Shown: positions 10,581 through 20,861, counted from the stretch's first letter. The stretch: DNA of 64,000 nucleotides from Yoonia sp. GPGPB17 (GCF_037892195.1 NZ_JATACI010000002.1:2728001-2792000); one strand, 5' to 3'. Program-made: numbers and translations. The notes: generated by a model not told the origin, from the letters alone.

Positions 10581-12212
10581 CAGTCGCCCAACGCTGTTGC
10601 GACAGATTTCGAAAGCCGTTCCGCATCGGCCCGGGGTAGCGGCAGATAAGCCGCGTCCAGTGTTTGCGCGAGGTTGCGTAACGCGGGTTCGGGCCTGTTG
10701 CCCGTGTCGATGACAATAGCGTCGGTGCCATGTGCACGCAGGACACGCGCTATCTGTTGGGCGTCCGTTGCAGCCTGTTTGCGGTCGGCTTGCCCATCAA
10801 GTGCGATATTTGCACGTCCGTCGGTAAGGATCGCAACCGTCGGTGTTAGCCCGCGTAAAGCTAGCTTGGGTGGCTTGCTCAAATGCAGTCATCATCCCCG
10901 CAGCCAAGGGTGTGCCACCACCACCGGGCAACGCCGCAAGACGCCGTTTTGTTTGAACAAGCGAACGTGTTGGCGGCAACAGCAGCTCCGCCTCCGTCCC
11001 GCGAAACGCCACCAACGCCACGTGATCCCGGCGGGCGTAGGCCTGTGCCAGCAGCAGTTCGACCGCACCTTTCGCCTCGGCCAACCGTGTCAGCGCCGAG
11101 GATCCAGAGGCATCAACCGTGAAGATCAGAAGGCGGTCTGATTTCTCTTCAAAACGCTTGATGCGGATGTCGGCGGGCCTGATCTGCAATCCATCACGTC
11201 CAGTCGCGTTGTGTCGGATCGTTTGCCAAGGGGCAGCAGCGCGTAGCGTGCCTATGATATCAATCCGCGCACCATCACTGATGCGGCCAGCGCGTGATGG
11301 CAATGGTCTGCCACGCCGGTTGCCCTTGCGCGCGGCCCCAGTGCCATTGCCGCGCCCAGCCCGCGCTTTCTGTGCTGCCAGTTGATCAAGCAGATTATCC
11401 GGCAGAAGTGCGTGTACGGCTTCTAGCAGCAACTCATCAGGCAGATCGAAACTGTCCTCAGCCGCATTCTGGTTGTCCTGCTCGGGCGGCGGCGCGGGTG
11501 GGTCTTCCTGCGTTTGTGGTTCGGGTATACGCGTGGCGCGGTGTGCCAATGTCAGCGCGCAGGCCGTTTCAACATCTTCAGAGATGACGCTATCGCGGCC
11601 ATGCATTGCTGCATGCGCCCGCGCCGCACGCATTGCAAACAGTGGTGCGCGCATGCTGTCGATGCCAAGATCATCGGCAATGCGTGTGATCTGCGCTGTC
11701 GTCTCTGCCGCTATCGTAACGCTTTGAGAAGCGTTCGCTGTTTCGGTCATTCTCTCGGCGCTTTTGATATCGGCTAGACCGCAATCTGACAGATCAATGT
11801 GAAAGGCCAGACGCTCTGCCAGTTTCGGGTTCAGGTGTGCGTCGGGTTCGGCGCCCTCGTCCAATGCGATAAGGCAGTGCTCATCGCCTTTGTCCAAAGC
11901 AACAGCGAGCCGGGCTGCGAGGCCGGTTGTTGCGCGTTCGGCCATTGCCAAGATCAGGGTTCCGGGGGTCGCGAGAAGCCCCTTGTCCTGCACCAGTTGC
12001 CCACTTGCCAAAGTTGCAGATAAATCCAACCCGCCAAATAGGGCCTCGTCCGATACGGCCGGATGCAACCGTCGTGCCTTTGCGTCAATCAGTGCCGTCA
12101 GCCGGTCGCGCACCGGGCCCGATCGCGCACGGATACACATCCCGCCTAACCCCGGATCAAGCCGCAGCAGTTGCAACGCCAGCGTTGCGTGCATCCAGCG
12201 TCGGTCAGCCAA
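10580..12212 (-). CDS. bchD: Magnesium chelatase subunit D (frame break)
   Basis: BchD is the AAA+/integrin-domain subunit that bridges BchI rings and BchH. The N-terminal AAA-like part is followed by an acidic/proline linker and a von Willebrand A-like domain with the metal site DASGS. The main frame ends at 10797 with an unrelated tail, while the true end (LALRGLTPTVAILTDGRA and on) is in the next frame down to 10580. Removing one base of the GGG at 10868-10870 gives FEQATKLALRGL, so this is a homopolymer error. The start is probably TTG at 12212, just before the bchI stop and behind GGAAGAA; ATG 12194 is an alternative. Confidence 0.92.
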
Positions 12213-13206
12213 GAACTTCTTCCACGGTACGGGCAACGCGCATGCCGCTACCAGCCTCGTCCAAAGGATCGCGGCGCAGGCGATGGCGCAGGGCCATTGG
12301 GGCGACTTCGCGGACATGGGCGCGGGTTAATGCCGTATCATCGCGCCACGCGGCATAGGAACGGGCGGCCTTCAACAACGTCAACTCTCCGCGCAGGCCG
12401 TCAGAGCCAAGCGCAAGGCAAAGTTCAGCCACATCCGTCAGTGTCTTTTCGGATGTCTTGAGTTTAGACAGCGACTTCCGCGCCTTTAGTATCCGGTCTC
12501 GGATCGCCGCGTCCTCAGCCTGCCAGCGGAGCATAAAGGCGGCCTTGTCGTTTTCAAACGCATCGCGGCGTTTGATGACCTCGACACGCGTGTCCACCTC
12601 TTTTGGTGAGGCCACTTCAACGGAAAGACCAAAACGGTCCAGCAATTGAGGGCGCAGTTCCCCTTCTTCAGGGTTGCCTGACCCGACCAGAACAAACCGG
12701 GCAGGGTGACGGATTGAAAGCCCTTCGCGTTCGACCACGTTCTCACCCGATTGGGCAACGTCGAGGAGCAGATCAACAATATGGTCCTCAAGCAGGTTCA
12801 CTTCGTCAATATACAGATAACCACGGTTCGCACGCGCGAGCAGGCCGGGCTGAAACGCCTTTTCGCCTTTGGTCAGCGCCTTTTCGATGTCGAGCGCACC
12901 GGTCACCCTGTCCTCGGTCGCGCCAAGTGGGAGGTCTACGACCGGCGTCGGCATGTCTTGCGCCCGTTTCCCGGTGACGCCCGCCCATTCAGGCACGTCC
13001 TTGGCTTTGGCGCTGTTGATCGGGCAGCCCTTGATCGCCTTGATCGGGGGCAACAAAGCCGCCAAAGCCCGCACAGCGGTCGATTTGCCCGTGCCGCGAT
13101 CGCCAAACACCAGAACGCCCCCTATGCTGGCGTCAATCGCGGTGAGGATCATCGCCTGTTTCATCTCGTCCTGACCGACGATGGCGGAGAATGGAAAGGG
13201 TTGCAT
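12205..13206 (-). CDS. bchI: Magnesium chelatase ATPase subunit I
   Basis: BchI is the AAA+ ATPase of Mg-chelatase. The 333 residues include Walker A GDRGTGKS at 35-42, Walker B YLYIDEVNLL and an arginine-finger region near GSGNPEEGELRPQLLDRFG. The family N-terminus MQPFPFSAIVGQ is present. It begins directly after the crtA stop and its end overlaps bchD. The frame is intact. Confidence 0.97.
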   Translation of the reverse strand: MQPFPFSAIVGQDEMKQAMILTAIDASIGGVLVFGDRGTGKSTAVRALAALLPPIKAIKGCPINSAKAKDVPEWAGVTGKRAQDMPTPVVDLPLGATEDRVTGALDIEKALTKGEKAFQPGLLARANRGYLYIDEVNLLEDHIVDLLLDVAQSGENVVEREGLSIRHPARFVLVGSGNPEEGELRPQLLDRFGLSVEVASPKEVDTRVEVIKRRDAFENDKAAFMLRWQAEDAAIRDRILKARKSLSKLKTSEKTLTDVAELCLALGSDGLRGELTLLKAARSYAAWRDDTALTRAHVREVAPMALRHRLRRDPLDEAGSGMRVARTVEEVLG

Positions 13207-13908
13207 TTAGGTAACCTCAAGTTTGGCTAGGGGTGAGGTGCCGTTCCATGTACCGCGGTCCGAATGGACCGCGAAACGAGCATAAAGCTCTTCGCGAAAC
13301 CAGCCTTCATCACGGACGGCGCGGATCGCTTCGGCGTGGGGGCCAGTGCGGGCGAAACCGGCCATCGCTTGCTCAGACGGCCAGATCGAGAACGTAACCT
13401 GATGCAGCATGGGCACTTCGCCGATGCCGATCTTGAAAGCGACATTGGGGTCTTTGCCGATCATTTCCGAGATATTTGGCACGCGGCCCCAGAACCGGGT
13501 CAGAATACGGGGTTTGATCGTGGCGCGCGTCAGCGCTGCCAAAGGGCCGGATGTCTCAGCAATGGAAGGCTCAAAAGGGGTTTGGCCCGACCATACGCCG
13601 CGGGCGGTTTGTGTTTGCAGGAAAACGGTCCAGTTTTCAGCCGCCCACTTTTGGTAAGTCGCAAAGATTCCTGATTGCGTCCTGTTTTGGGCGGTCCTCG
13701 CATCTGGCCATGTTGCCAGGATCGCATAGACGGCTGTGTTCGGCACCGGCGTGAACCCCTCGCCTGTGCCAGAGCCGCAGAGTTTCCAAAATCCGATGTC
13801 AGGTGTACGTGACAGTGGCAGCCTTGCTGCGCCCATCATTGCCAACGCCCAAGCACGGGCTAGCGGCCCGGCAAAGCGAAAAAACGATAGGCTAACAGTC
13901 TGAGTCAC
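13207..13908 (-). CDS. crtA: Spheroidene monooxygenase
   Basis: CrtA introduces the keto group that turns spheroidene into spheroidenone in the presence of oxygen. The protein shows family features such as the SLSFFRF start, GFTPVPNTAVYAILATW and an EAIRAVRDEGWFREELYARF-like end. I choose GTG at 13908, preceded by GTGAGG, which gives the usual short N-terminus (about 233 residues). An ATG at 13947 would add 13 residues and put the start codon at the edge of a PpsR-type operator. It heads the operon with bchI, bchD and bchO and diverges from crtI. Confidence 0.93.
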   Translation of the reverse strand: MTQTVSLSFFRFAGPLARAWALAMMGAARLPLSRTPDIGFWKLCGSGTGEGFTPVPNTAVYAILATWPDARTAQNRTQSGIFATYQKWAAENWTVFLQTQTARGVWSGQTPFEPSIAETSGPLAALTRATIKPRILTRFWGRVPNISEMIGKDPNVAFKIGIGEVPMLHQVTFSIWPSEQAMAGFARTGPHAEAIRAVRDEGWFREELYARFAVHSDRGTWNGTSPLAKLEVT

Positions 13909-13924
13909 AAGCGTATCCTCACTG

Positions 13925-13946
13925 TGTGTCAACAAATCCTGACACA
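13925..13946. promoter_or_regulatory. PpsR/CrtJ-type operator 1 (crtA side)
   Basis: A perfect inverted repeat, TGTGTCA and TGACACA separated by 8 bases, contains TGT-N12-ACA (13927-13944), the binding consensus of the redox/light repressor PpsR (CrtJ). It lies 17 bases upstream of the chosen crtA GTG. Confidence 0.8.
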
Positions 13947-13982
13947 TTTGGCCGAAGTTGGGAAGATGGTGACGATAAGAAT

Positions 13983-14000
13983 TGTCAACTTAAACTTACA
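13983..14000. promoter_or_regulatory. PpsR/CrtJ-type operator 2
   Basis: TGTCAACTTAAACTTACA fits TGT-N12-ACA exactly. It sits in the crtA-crtI divergent region, 56 bases downstream (centre to centre) of operator 1, a pairing like that known for co-operative PpsR binding. Confidence 0.75.
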
Positions 14001-14007
14001 TCTCTAC

Positions 14008-14025
14008 TGTTAAGTCATGCTTACA
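14008..14025. promoter_or_regulatory. PpsR/CrtJ-type operator 3, overlapping the crtI start
   Basis: TGTTAAGTCATGCTTACA also fits TGT-N12-ACA. It includes the crtI ATG (14017-14019), so binding here would block crtI from within the start codon. It could be chance, but the arms extend to CTGT and ACAG. Confidence 0.55.
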
Positions 14026-15554
14026 GACGTCAAGGGTGATTCAAACGCAGCAATTGTCATCGGCGCAGGGCTTGGCGGCCTTGCTGCGGCCATGCGATTG
14101 GGTGCGAAAGGCTATGCTGTGACCGTGCTGGACCGGTTGGATAAGCCCGGTGGCCGGGGGTCATCTGTCACGCAAGATGGACACCGATCGATCTTGGGCC
14201 GACGATTATCACCGTACCGCAGGTATATGAGGATTTGTGGGCCGCCTGCGGGCGCGACTTTCACAAAGATATCGATCTGCGCCCGATGGACCCGTTTTAT
14301 GAGGTCCGCTGGCAGGACGGATCAACCTTTACCGCGCGCCAGGACACCGATGCGATGCTGGCCGAGGTTGCGCGTCTTAGCCCGCGTGACGTGAAGGGCT
14401 ATAAGCGTTTCCTGAAGGACAGCGAGGCCCGGTATGTGGTGGGCTTTGAGGGCATGGTGGCCAAACCGATGCACCGCCTTTGGGACACCATCAAGGTGTT
14501 GCCGCAGTTTGCGCTGCTACGTGCTGACCGGTCGATTCTGGGATTGGCAAAGGCCCGGGTGAAAGACCCCCGTTTGCGCATGGCACTGTCATTCCATCCG
14601 CTGTTTATTGGTGGCGATCCGATGCATGTGACCTCGATGTATGCCCTTGTTGCTTACCTCGAAAAGGAGTTCGGTGTGCACTACGCGATGGGCGGCGTAC
14701 AGGCGATTGCACAGGCGATGACGGGCGTGATCCGGTCGCAAGGTGGTCAGGTACGGCAAGGTATCGAGGTCGACGAGATATTGGTCGAAGATGGCGCGGC
14801 GAAAGGCGTGAAGCTGGCGAATTCAGAGACTATTCCAGCGCAACTGGTGGTCAGTAACGCTGATGCGGGTCACACCTACCAACGCCTGCTGCGCAACCAG
14901 CCGCGCAAGCGCTGGACCGATAAAAAGCTGAAATCGCGGCGATGGTCGATGGGCCTATTCGTCTGGTATTTCGGCACCAAAGGTACCGCCAAGATGTGGC
15001 CCGATGTGGGCCACCACACGATCACCAATGCGCCCCGGTACGAAGGGTTGCTGCGCGATATCTTCATCAAGGGCAAGCTGTCGGATGACATGAGCCTTTA
15101 TATCCATCGCCCTTCCAAAACGGACCCCGGCGTTGCGCCTGCGGGTGATGATACGTTCTATGTGCTGTCACCTGTCCCGCATCTGGGCTTTGACGACCCT
15201 GTCGATTGGCAGAAAGAGGCTGAGATTTACAAAGCCAAGGTGCAAGCCGAGGTCGAAAAGACGTTGCCGGGTTTTGCCAACCATATCAGCACTGAAATGG
15301 TGCTGACGCCCGAGGATTTCCGTGATCGTTATCTGTCGCCCAATGGCTCTGGCTTCTCAATCGAACCCCGGATTCTGCAATCTGCTTGGTTCCGTCCGCA
15401 TAACATCAGCGAAGAGGCCAAGGGCCTGTATCTGGTTGGCGCTGGTACCCACCCCGGCGCAGGTGTGCCCGGTGTGATCTCCAGTGCGGAAGTGTTGGCC
15501 AAGATGGTGCCGGATGCGCCCGTGGTGCCAGAGATGAAAGTGGCCGCCGAATGA
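14017..15554 (+). CDS. crtI: Phytoene desaturase (frame break)
   Basis: CrtI is the FAD-dependent desaturase that turns phytoene into neurosporene or lycopene. The N-terminal dinucleotide-binding motif AIVIGAGLGGLAAAMRL is followed by GGRGSSVTQDGHR, after which the first frame diverges. The rest (LWAACGRDFHKDIDL and on to AGTHPGAGVPGV) is in another frame. Adding one T after 14188 restores GHRFDLGPTIITVPQVYEDLW, so a one-base deletion is clear. The joined length is about 512 residues, normal for CrtI. Its stop overlaps the crtB start. Confidence 0.94.
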
Positions 15555-16573
15555 TCCACCCTGATGACCTTGAACATTGTCGCGAGGCGATCCGCCATGG
15601 GTCGCTATCGTTCCATGCGGCCTCAAAACTGTTGCCTGCCAAGGTCCGCGATCCGGCGCTTGCGCTTTATGCGTTCTGCCGTCTAGCGGATGATGAGGTA
15701 GATGAAGGCGATTATCAGGCTGGCGCTGTCTTTCGCCTGCAAGAGCGGTTGGATGCCGCATATGCTGGCACGCCGAAGAACGCGCCAGAAGATCGGGCCT
15801 TTGCTGCGATTGTTGAAGATTTCGAGATGCCGCGCGCCTTGCCAGAGGCGCTTTTAGAGGGCCTTGCATGGGATGCCGCCGCGCATCGCTATGACACTTT
15901 ATGCAGTGTTAGAGACTATTCAGCCCGTGTGGCGAGCGCTGTTGGCGCGATGATGTGCGTGCTGATGCGCGTACGCGATCCTGACGCATTGGCGCGCGCC
16001 TGCGATCTGGGTGTTGCAATGCAACTGACCAATATTGCGCGGGATGTTGGCGAAGATGCCCGCATGGGCCGCATCTATCTGCCATTGGATTGGTTGGCTG
16101 ATGCTGGGATTGACCCACTGAATTTCGTGCGCGACCCACTGCCCACACCCGAGGTGCAGCGCATGGTCAAACGTCTGCTGGCCGAGGCGAACCGGCTGTA
16201 TCTGCGGTCTGAAGCCGGAATTGATGTCCTGCCTCTGCAAGCGCGCACCGGGATCTGGGCGGCGCGGTTGATTTACGCGGGGATCGGAAAGCAACTTCGC
16301 CGACAGGGGTATGACAGCATTTCCATGCGCGCCCGCACGTCGGGTCGTCAGAAACTGGGCTGGTTGATGCAGGCGGGCGCCCGCACGGCCACGTCATTGG
16401 TCATGCCAAAATCAGCGGTGATCTACGCAAAGCCGCTTCCAGAGGTGGCATTCCTTGTCGACGCGGCCAGCCGTGCAAAGCCAGACCACGGCCGGTCAAC
16501 CACTGTGCTTCAGATATTGGCAGAGCTAAAAGCGCGTGATGCAGGCATTGGAACTGACCGCCCGATGGCTTAG
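15551..16573 (+). CDS. crtB: Phytoene synthase
   Basis: CrtB condenses two geranylgeranyl diphosphates to phytoene. The two aspartate-rich motifs that bind Mg-diphosphate are DDEVD at residues 47-51 and a later DVGED within NIARDVGEDARMGR. The 340 residues and the tail 'GKQLRRQGYDSISMRARTS' fit bacterial CrtB. The ATG overlaps the crtI stop (ATGA), so the two are coupled. Confidence 0.96.
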   Translation: MIHPDDLEHCREAIRHGSLSFHAASKLLPAKVRDPALALYAFCRLADDEVDEGDYQAGAVFRLQERLDAAYAGTPKNAPEDRAFAAIVEDFEMPRALPEALLEGLAWDAAAHRYDTLCSVRDYSARVASAVGAMMCVLMRVRDPDALARACDLGVAMQLTNIARDVGEDARMGRIYLPLDWLADAGIDPLNFVRDPLPTPEVQRMVKRLLAEANRLYLRSEAGIDVLPLQARTGIWAARLIYAGIGKQLRRQGYDSISMRARTSGRQKLGWLMQAGARTATSLVMPKSAVIYAKPLPEVAFLVDAASRAKPDHGRSTTVLQILAELKARDAGIGTDRPMA

Positions 16574-16603
16574 GTATATGGGGCAGCCTGAAAGGCCCCG
16601 AAG

Positions 16604-17083
16604 ATGGATATTCTACTTTTTTGTTTGTTCCTTGCCGCGACTTTCGCCGCAGGCGCGACCGGTGCGCTTTTCCCGACAGGCGAATGGTACAAGACCCTTA
16701 ATAAACCGACATGGACGCCCCCCAACTGGGTGTTTCCGGTCATGTGGACCTCGATCTATCTGTTCATTTCTTTTGTTAGCGCGCGCGTCGCCGTCCTGGA
16801 AGGCAACGCTTATGCGATGGCCTTCTGGGGGATGCAGATAGCGTTCAACGCGCTGTGGACGCCCGTTTTCTTTGGCTTGCGCCACCTCAAAGCGTCTATC
16901 CCAATCATGCTGGGCCTATGGATATCGGTGCTGGGTGCAACGATCACCCATATGCAGCTGGATTTTTGGGCAGGCTTGGCGTTTGTGCCTTATCTGGCAT
17001 GGGTCACCGTTGCTGCCGCTTTGAACATGGCAATGGTTCGCCTGAATCCTGATCAAGAGCCATTGCAGCTTCAGAACATCTGA
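16604..17083 (+). CDS. tspO: TspO/MBR-family tryptophan-rich sensory protein
   Basis: TspO (CrtK) is an outer-membrane tetrapyrrole-binding protein that in Rhodobacter down-regulates photosynthesis genes in oxygen. The 159 residues have five hydrophobic helices and the typical motifs WYKTLNKPTWTPPNWVFP and ALWTPVFFG. It lies 30 bases after crtB, the classic crtI-crtB-tspO order, and is the last photosynthesis-linked gene here. Confidence 0.95.
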   Translation: MDILLFCLFLAATFAAGATGALFPTGEWYKTLNKPTWTPPNWVFPVMWTSIYLFISFVSARVAVLEGNAYAMAFWGMQIAFNALWTPVFFGLRHLKASIPIMLGLWISVLGATITHMQLDFWAGLAFVPYLAWVTVAAALNMAMVRLNPDQEPLQLQNI

Positions 17084-17124
17084 GACCCCCTTGAACGTCC
17101 CCCAAATCGGTGAAACCATTGGGG

Positions 17125-18924
17125 ATGGAAACGCATTTCAAATCATGGGCCGAAGTTGCCTCCCGATTGGTGGCCGTCGCCGCAGGGCGCGATAAGGCAA
17201 ATCTGGTCATTCGCGGTGGCAAGCTGGTGAATGTCCAGACTCGCGAGATTCTGGATGGCTGGCAGGTGGCTGTTGCAGAAGGGCGCTTTGCCTATGTTGG
17301 CCCAGATGCCTCGCACTGTATTGGTGACGATACGCGGGTGATCGAGGCCGAAGGCCGCTATCTGATCCCTGGCCTCTGCGATGGCCACATGCATATCGAA
17401 AGCGGCATGCTGACCCCGGCAGAGTTTGCTGCCGCCGTGATCCCCCATGGCACGACCACTATGTTCACTGACCCGCATGAGATCGCCAATGTGTTGGGTC
17501 TGCGCGGCGTGCGCATGATGCATGATGAGGCGCTGATGCAGCCCGTCAATATCTATACACAGATGCCATCTTGTGCGCCCTCTGCACCGGGGTTGGAAAC
17601 GACCGGGTTTGAGATTTCCGCGAAAGACGTAGCCGAGGCGATGGCGTGGCCGGGCATTATTGGCCTAGGCGAGATGATGAACTTCCCCGGTGTGATCAAC
17701 GGTGATCCCCAGATGCTGGCCGAGATGGCGGCAACGATGCATGCGGGCAAGACAGTGGGCGGGCACTATGCTTCGCCTGACAAGGGTATCGCGTTTTCGG
17801 CCTATGTCGCGGGCGGAGCGGCGGATGATCACGAAGGCACCGCTGAGGCAGATGCGATTGCGCGTGTGCGCAATGGGATGCGGTCAATGATGCGCCTTGG
17901 ATCGGCTTGGTATGATGTGGAAAGCCAGATTACCGCGGTGACCGAGAAGGGTCTTGATCCACGCAACTTCATTTTGTGCACGGATGATTGCCATTCTGGC
18001 ACCTTGGTCAATGACGGACATATGAACCGCGTTGTGCGCCATGCCATTGCCTGCGGGTGTGATCCTGTGATTGCCTTGCAAATGGCCACAATCAATACAG
18101 CCACCCATTTTGGGCTGGAACGTGAGATTGGCTCAATCGCGCCGGGGCGCCGCGCCGATATGATCCTGACGTCTGACCTGACAACGCTGCCGATTGAAGA
18201 GGTCATTGCGCGCGGTCAAACCGTCGGGAAGGACGGCAAGATCACGGTTGATTGCCCGCACTTCGCTTGGCCTGCCGACGCGCGGAACACAGTGCATATG
18301 GGGAAAGCGCTGGATGATACGGACTTTGCGATCCCAGCCCCTGAAGGCAAGAACAAGGTCAAAGCAAGGGTCATAGGTGTCGTCGAAAACCAGGCACCGA
18401 CTGAGGCATTGACCGCTGAGCTGCCCGTTGTTGATGGGCGGGTTGAGGGCGAAGGCGATACATATCAGATCGCTCTTGTGGAACGGCACCAAGGCACCGG
18501 TAAGGTCGTGAACGGCTTTGTCTCTGGCTTTGGGTATACTGGTAAGATGGCCATGGCCTCAACCGTAGCGCACGACAGTCACCATATGATTGTGGTGGGC
18601 ACGGATCGCGCCATGATGGCGGCTGCGGCCAACCGTCTAGGTGAAGTCGGTGGCGGTGTCACTGTTTGGAAAGACGGGAAGGAACTGGCGCTTGTCGAGC
18701 TGCCCATCGCTGGTTTGATGTCTGACAGCCCTGCCGCAGAGGTCGCTGCCAAAGCTGATCAGATGGTCGCGGCCATGGCTGCCTGTGGCTGCACATTGAA
18801 CAATGCCTATATGCAGCATTCGCTGCTGGCGCTTGTTGTCATCCCATCGTTGCGGATTTCTGATCTGGGGTTGGTCGATGTCGACAAGTTTGAGATTACC
18901 GAAATATTTGAGGAAAATGCATGA
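17125..18924 (+). CDS. ade: Adenine deaminase
   Basis: This amidohydrolase converts adenine to hypoxanthine in purine salvage. Metal-binding motif HMHIES follows the N-terminal small domain, with further metal ligands in TDPHE and later TDDCHSG, and the C-terminal adenine-deaminase domain includes FVSGFGYTG. The length of about 599 residues is normal. The start is either ATG 17125 or GTG 17110; neither has a strong ribosome-binding site. Its stop overlaps the start of the AMP nucleosidase gene, so the two form one purine operon. Confidence 0.93.
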   Translation: METHFKSWAEVASRLVAVAAGRDKANLVIRGGKLVNVQTREILDGWQVAVAEGRFAYVGPDASHCIGDDTRVIEAEGRYLIPGLCDGHMHIESGMLTPAEFAAAVIPHGTTTMFTDPHEIANVLGLRGVRMMHDEALMQPVNIYTQMPSCAPSAPGLETTGFEISAKDVAEAMAWPGIIGLGEMMNFPGVINGDPQMLAEMAATMHAGKTVGGHYASPDKGIAFSAYVAGGAADDHEGTAEADAIARVRNGMRSMMRLGSAWYDVESQITAVTEKGLDPRNFILCTDDCHSGTLVNDGHMNRVVRHAIACGCDPVIALQMATINTATHFGLEREIGSIAPGRRADMILTSDLTTLPIEEVIARGQTVGKDGKITVDCPHFAWPADARNTVHMGKALDDTDFAIPAPEGKNKVKARVIGVVENQAPTEALTAELPVVDGRVEGEGDTYQIALVERHQGTGKVVNGFVSGFGYTGKMAMASTVAHDSHHMIVVGTDRAMMAAAANRLGEVGGGVTVWKDGKELALVELPIAGLMSDSPAAEVAAKADQMVAAMAACGCTLNNAYMQHSLLALVVIPSLRISDLGLVDVDKFEITEIFEENA

Positions 18925-20402
18925 ATATGGCCCAAGAGGTGTCAATCCGGACACCTGATATCCCGAAACCTGAGAGTTTCACCGATGCAAAGAAGGCTGT
19001 CGCCCGGTTGCAGGAGCTGTACGCCGCGGCGGTGAAATTCCTGTCCGAGAACTTCGGCGAAGCACTGATAAACGGACAGCCTGAAGCGCGAGTACGCGCT
19101 TACTATCCGGAAATTCGCCTGACGACGACGACTTATGCCAAGACGGATACGCGCTTGTCGTTTGGCCATGTGGCTGAGCCCGGCGTTTATGCCACCACGA
19201 TTACCCGGCCTGATTTGTTTGCATCCTATCTTGAGCAGCAGATTGGCCTGCTGATCAAAAGTCATGGGGTGCCGGTTGTGATCGGGGCGTCGAGCACCGA
19301 AATGCCTGTACATTTTGCGGCTGCAAATGACCCGGGGCTGACGGTGCCGCAGGACGGCTCGATGGAGTTCAATCTGCGTGACAATTTCGATGTCCCAGAC
19401 CTGAGCACGACGCACGACAATATCGTGAATGGTGAGACATTTACCTATCCCGACGGCGCGCGGCCCTTGGCGCCCTTTACCGCACAGCGCGTTGATTATT
19501 CACTGGCGCGTTTGGCGCATTACACGGCGACGGCGGCAGAGCATTTTCAGAACCACGTCCTTTTCACCAACTACCAGTTCTATGTGGAAGAGTTTGAATC
19601 CTACGCGCGCCATATGCTCGCTGATCCCGAAAGCGGCTATACCAGCTTTGTGAGCACCGGGAATGTGGAAATCACGGATGCAGATGCACCCATCCCCTTG
19701 CCTGGCAAACTGCCACAGATGCCGACTTATCATCTGAAACGCGCCAACGGCAGCGGGATCACTTTGGTGAACATTGGTGTGGGCCCGTCGAACGCAAAGA
19801 CGGCGACTGACCACATTGCCGTGCTGCGTCCGCATGCTTGGTTGATGGTCGGCCACTGCGCTGGGCTGCGCAACTCGCAGCGGTTGGGTGATTTCGTGCT
19901 GGCGCACGCTTACTTGCGTGAAGATCACGTGCTGGACGATGACTTGCCGGTGTGGGTGCCGATTCCGGCGCTGGCGGAAATCCAGATTGCGCTTGAAACG
20001 GCTGTGGCTGATGTGACTGAACTTGAAGGCTACGAGTTGAAGCGGATCATGCGGACGGGCACTGTTGCGACTATCGACAACCGCAACTGGGAGCTGCGCG
20101 AACAAGCGGGGCCCGTGCAGCGCCTGTCGCAATCGCGTGCCATTGCGCTGGATATGGAAAGTGCGACAATTGCCGCCAACGGTTTCCGTTTTCGGGTGCC
20201 CTATGGGACGCTGCTGTGTGTTAGCGACAAACCCTTGCATGGAGAGCTGAAACTGCCTGGTATGGCCTCAAACTTCTATAAAACACAGGTGGCAGCGCAT
20301 CTGATGATCGGCATTCGGGCGATGGAACGTCTGCGCGAAATGCCGCTTGAACGCATCCACAGTCGGAAATTACGCAGTTTTGAGGAGACGGCTTTCCTCT
20401 GA
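18921..20402 (+). CDS. amn: AMP nucleosidase
   Basis: AMP nucleosidase splits AMP into adenine and ribose 5-phosphate. The 493 residues show the N-terminal Amn domain and a nucleoside-phosphorylase-like domain with GVGPSNAKTATDHIAVLRPHAW-type active-site loops and ALDMESATIAANG near the end. It starts within the adenine deaminase stop (ATGA). The pair would run AMP to adenine to hypoxanthine and so lower AMP and adenine pools. Confidence 0.94.
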   Translation: MNMAQEVSIRTPDIPKPESFTDAKKAVARLQELYAAAVKFLSENFGEALINGQPEARVRAYYPEIRLTTTTYAKTDTRLSFGHVAEPGVYATTITRPDLFASYLEQQIGLLIKSHGVPVVIGASSTEMPVHFAAANDPGLTVPQDGSMEFNLRDNFDVPDLSTTHDNIVNGETFTYPDGARPLAPFTAQRVDYSLARLAHYTATAAEHFQNHVLFTNYQFYVEEFESYARHMLADPESGYTSFVSTGNVEITDADAPIPLPGKLPQMPTYHLKRANGSGITLVNIGVGPSNAKTATDHIAVLRPHAWLMVGHCAGLRNSQRLGDFVLAHAYLREDHVLDDDLPVWVPIPALAEIQIALETAVADVTELEGYELKRIMRTGTVATIDNRNWELREQAGPVQRLSQSRAIALDMESATIAANGFRFRVPYGTLLCVSDKPLHGELKLPGMASNFYKTQVAAHLMIGIRAMERLREMPLERIHSRKLRSFEETAFL

Positions 20403-20535
20403 TCAGCCAAAAAACGCAAAAAGTGGCGCTTTTTCCCTTGTAAACCTACACTAATCGTTGTGGTCTGCCACAACATACCGTTAAATGTGCGGGTAATAGG
20501 CCCTACTGCTGGGGCGAATGAGGGAGACCAGAACA

Positions 20536-20826
20536 ATGGCTACAAAACCAATGACAAAAGCGCAGCTTGTTGCTGCTTTGGCCGATGAAACAGGCATGGA
20601 TAAGAAAGCGGCGGGTTCCGCACTGGACGCTGTGACTGGCATCATCACCAAAGAAGTATCCGGCGGCGGTGCTGTGACACTTCCTGGCGTTGGCAAAATC
20701 TACTGCCGCGAGCGCCCAGAGCGTATGGTCCGCAACCCAGCTACGGGCGAGCAGATCAAGAAAGACGCAGACAAGGTTGTCAAAATGACAATCGCCAAAG
20801 CGCTGAAAGACAGCGTGAACGGCTAA
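20536..20826 (+). CDS. HU-family DNA-binding protein
   Basis: This 96-residue basic protein has the HU/IHF fold: two N-terminal helices (MTKAQLVAALADETGMDKKAAGSAL) and the arm region with RNPATGEQIK. It should act as a nucleoid protein dimer. The ATG at 20536 follows GGGAGACCAGAAC; six more residues upstream are possible but unlikely. It stands alone between amn and an EamA transporter and ends at a clear hairpin terminator. Confidence 0.92.
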   Translation: MATKPMTKAQLVAALADETGMDKKAAGSALDAVTGIITKEVSGGGAVTLPGVGKIYCRERPERMVRNPATGEQIKKDADKVVKMTIAKALKDSVNG

Positions 20827-20861
20827 GCCATCGGCCGAAAGGCAGGATGCAGATGTTGAGA

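Noticed and set aside
13909..13947. ATG start for crtA at 13947
   Set aside because: It would sit at the edge of the PpsR-type palindrome and has no ribosome-binding site; GTG 13908 has one and gives the family N-terminus.
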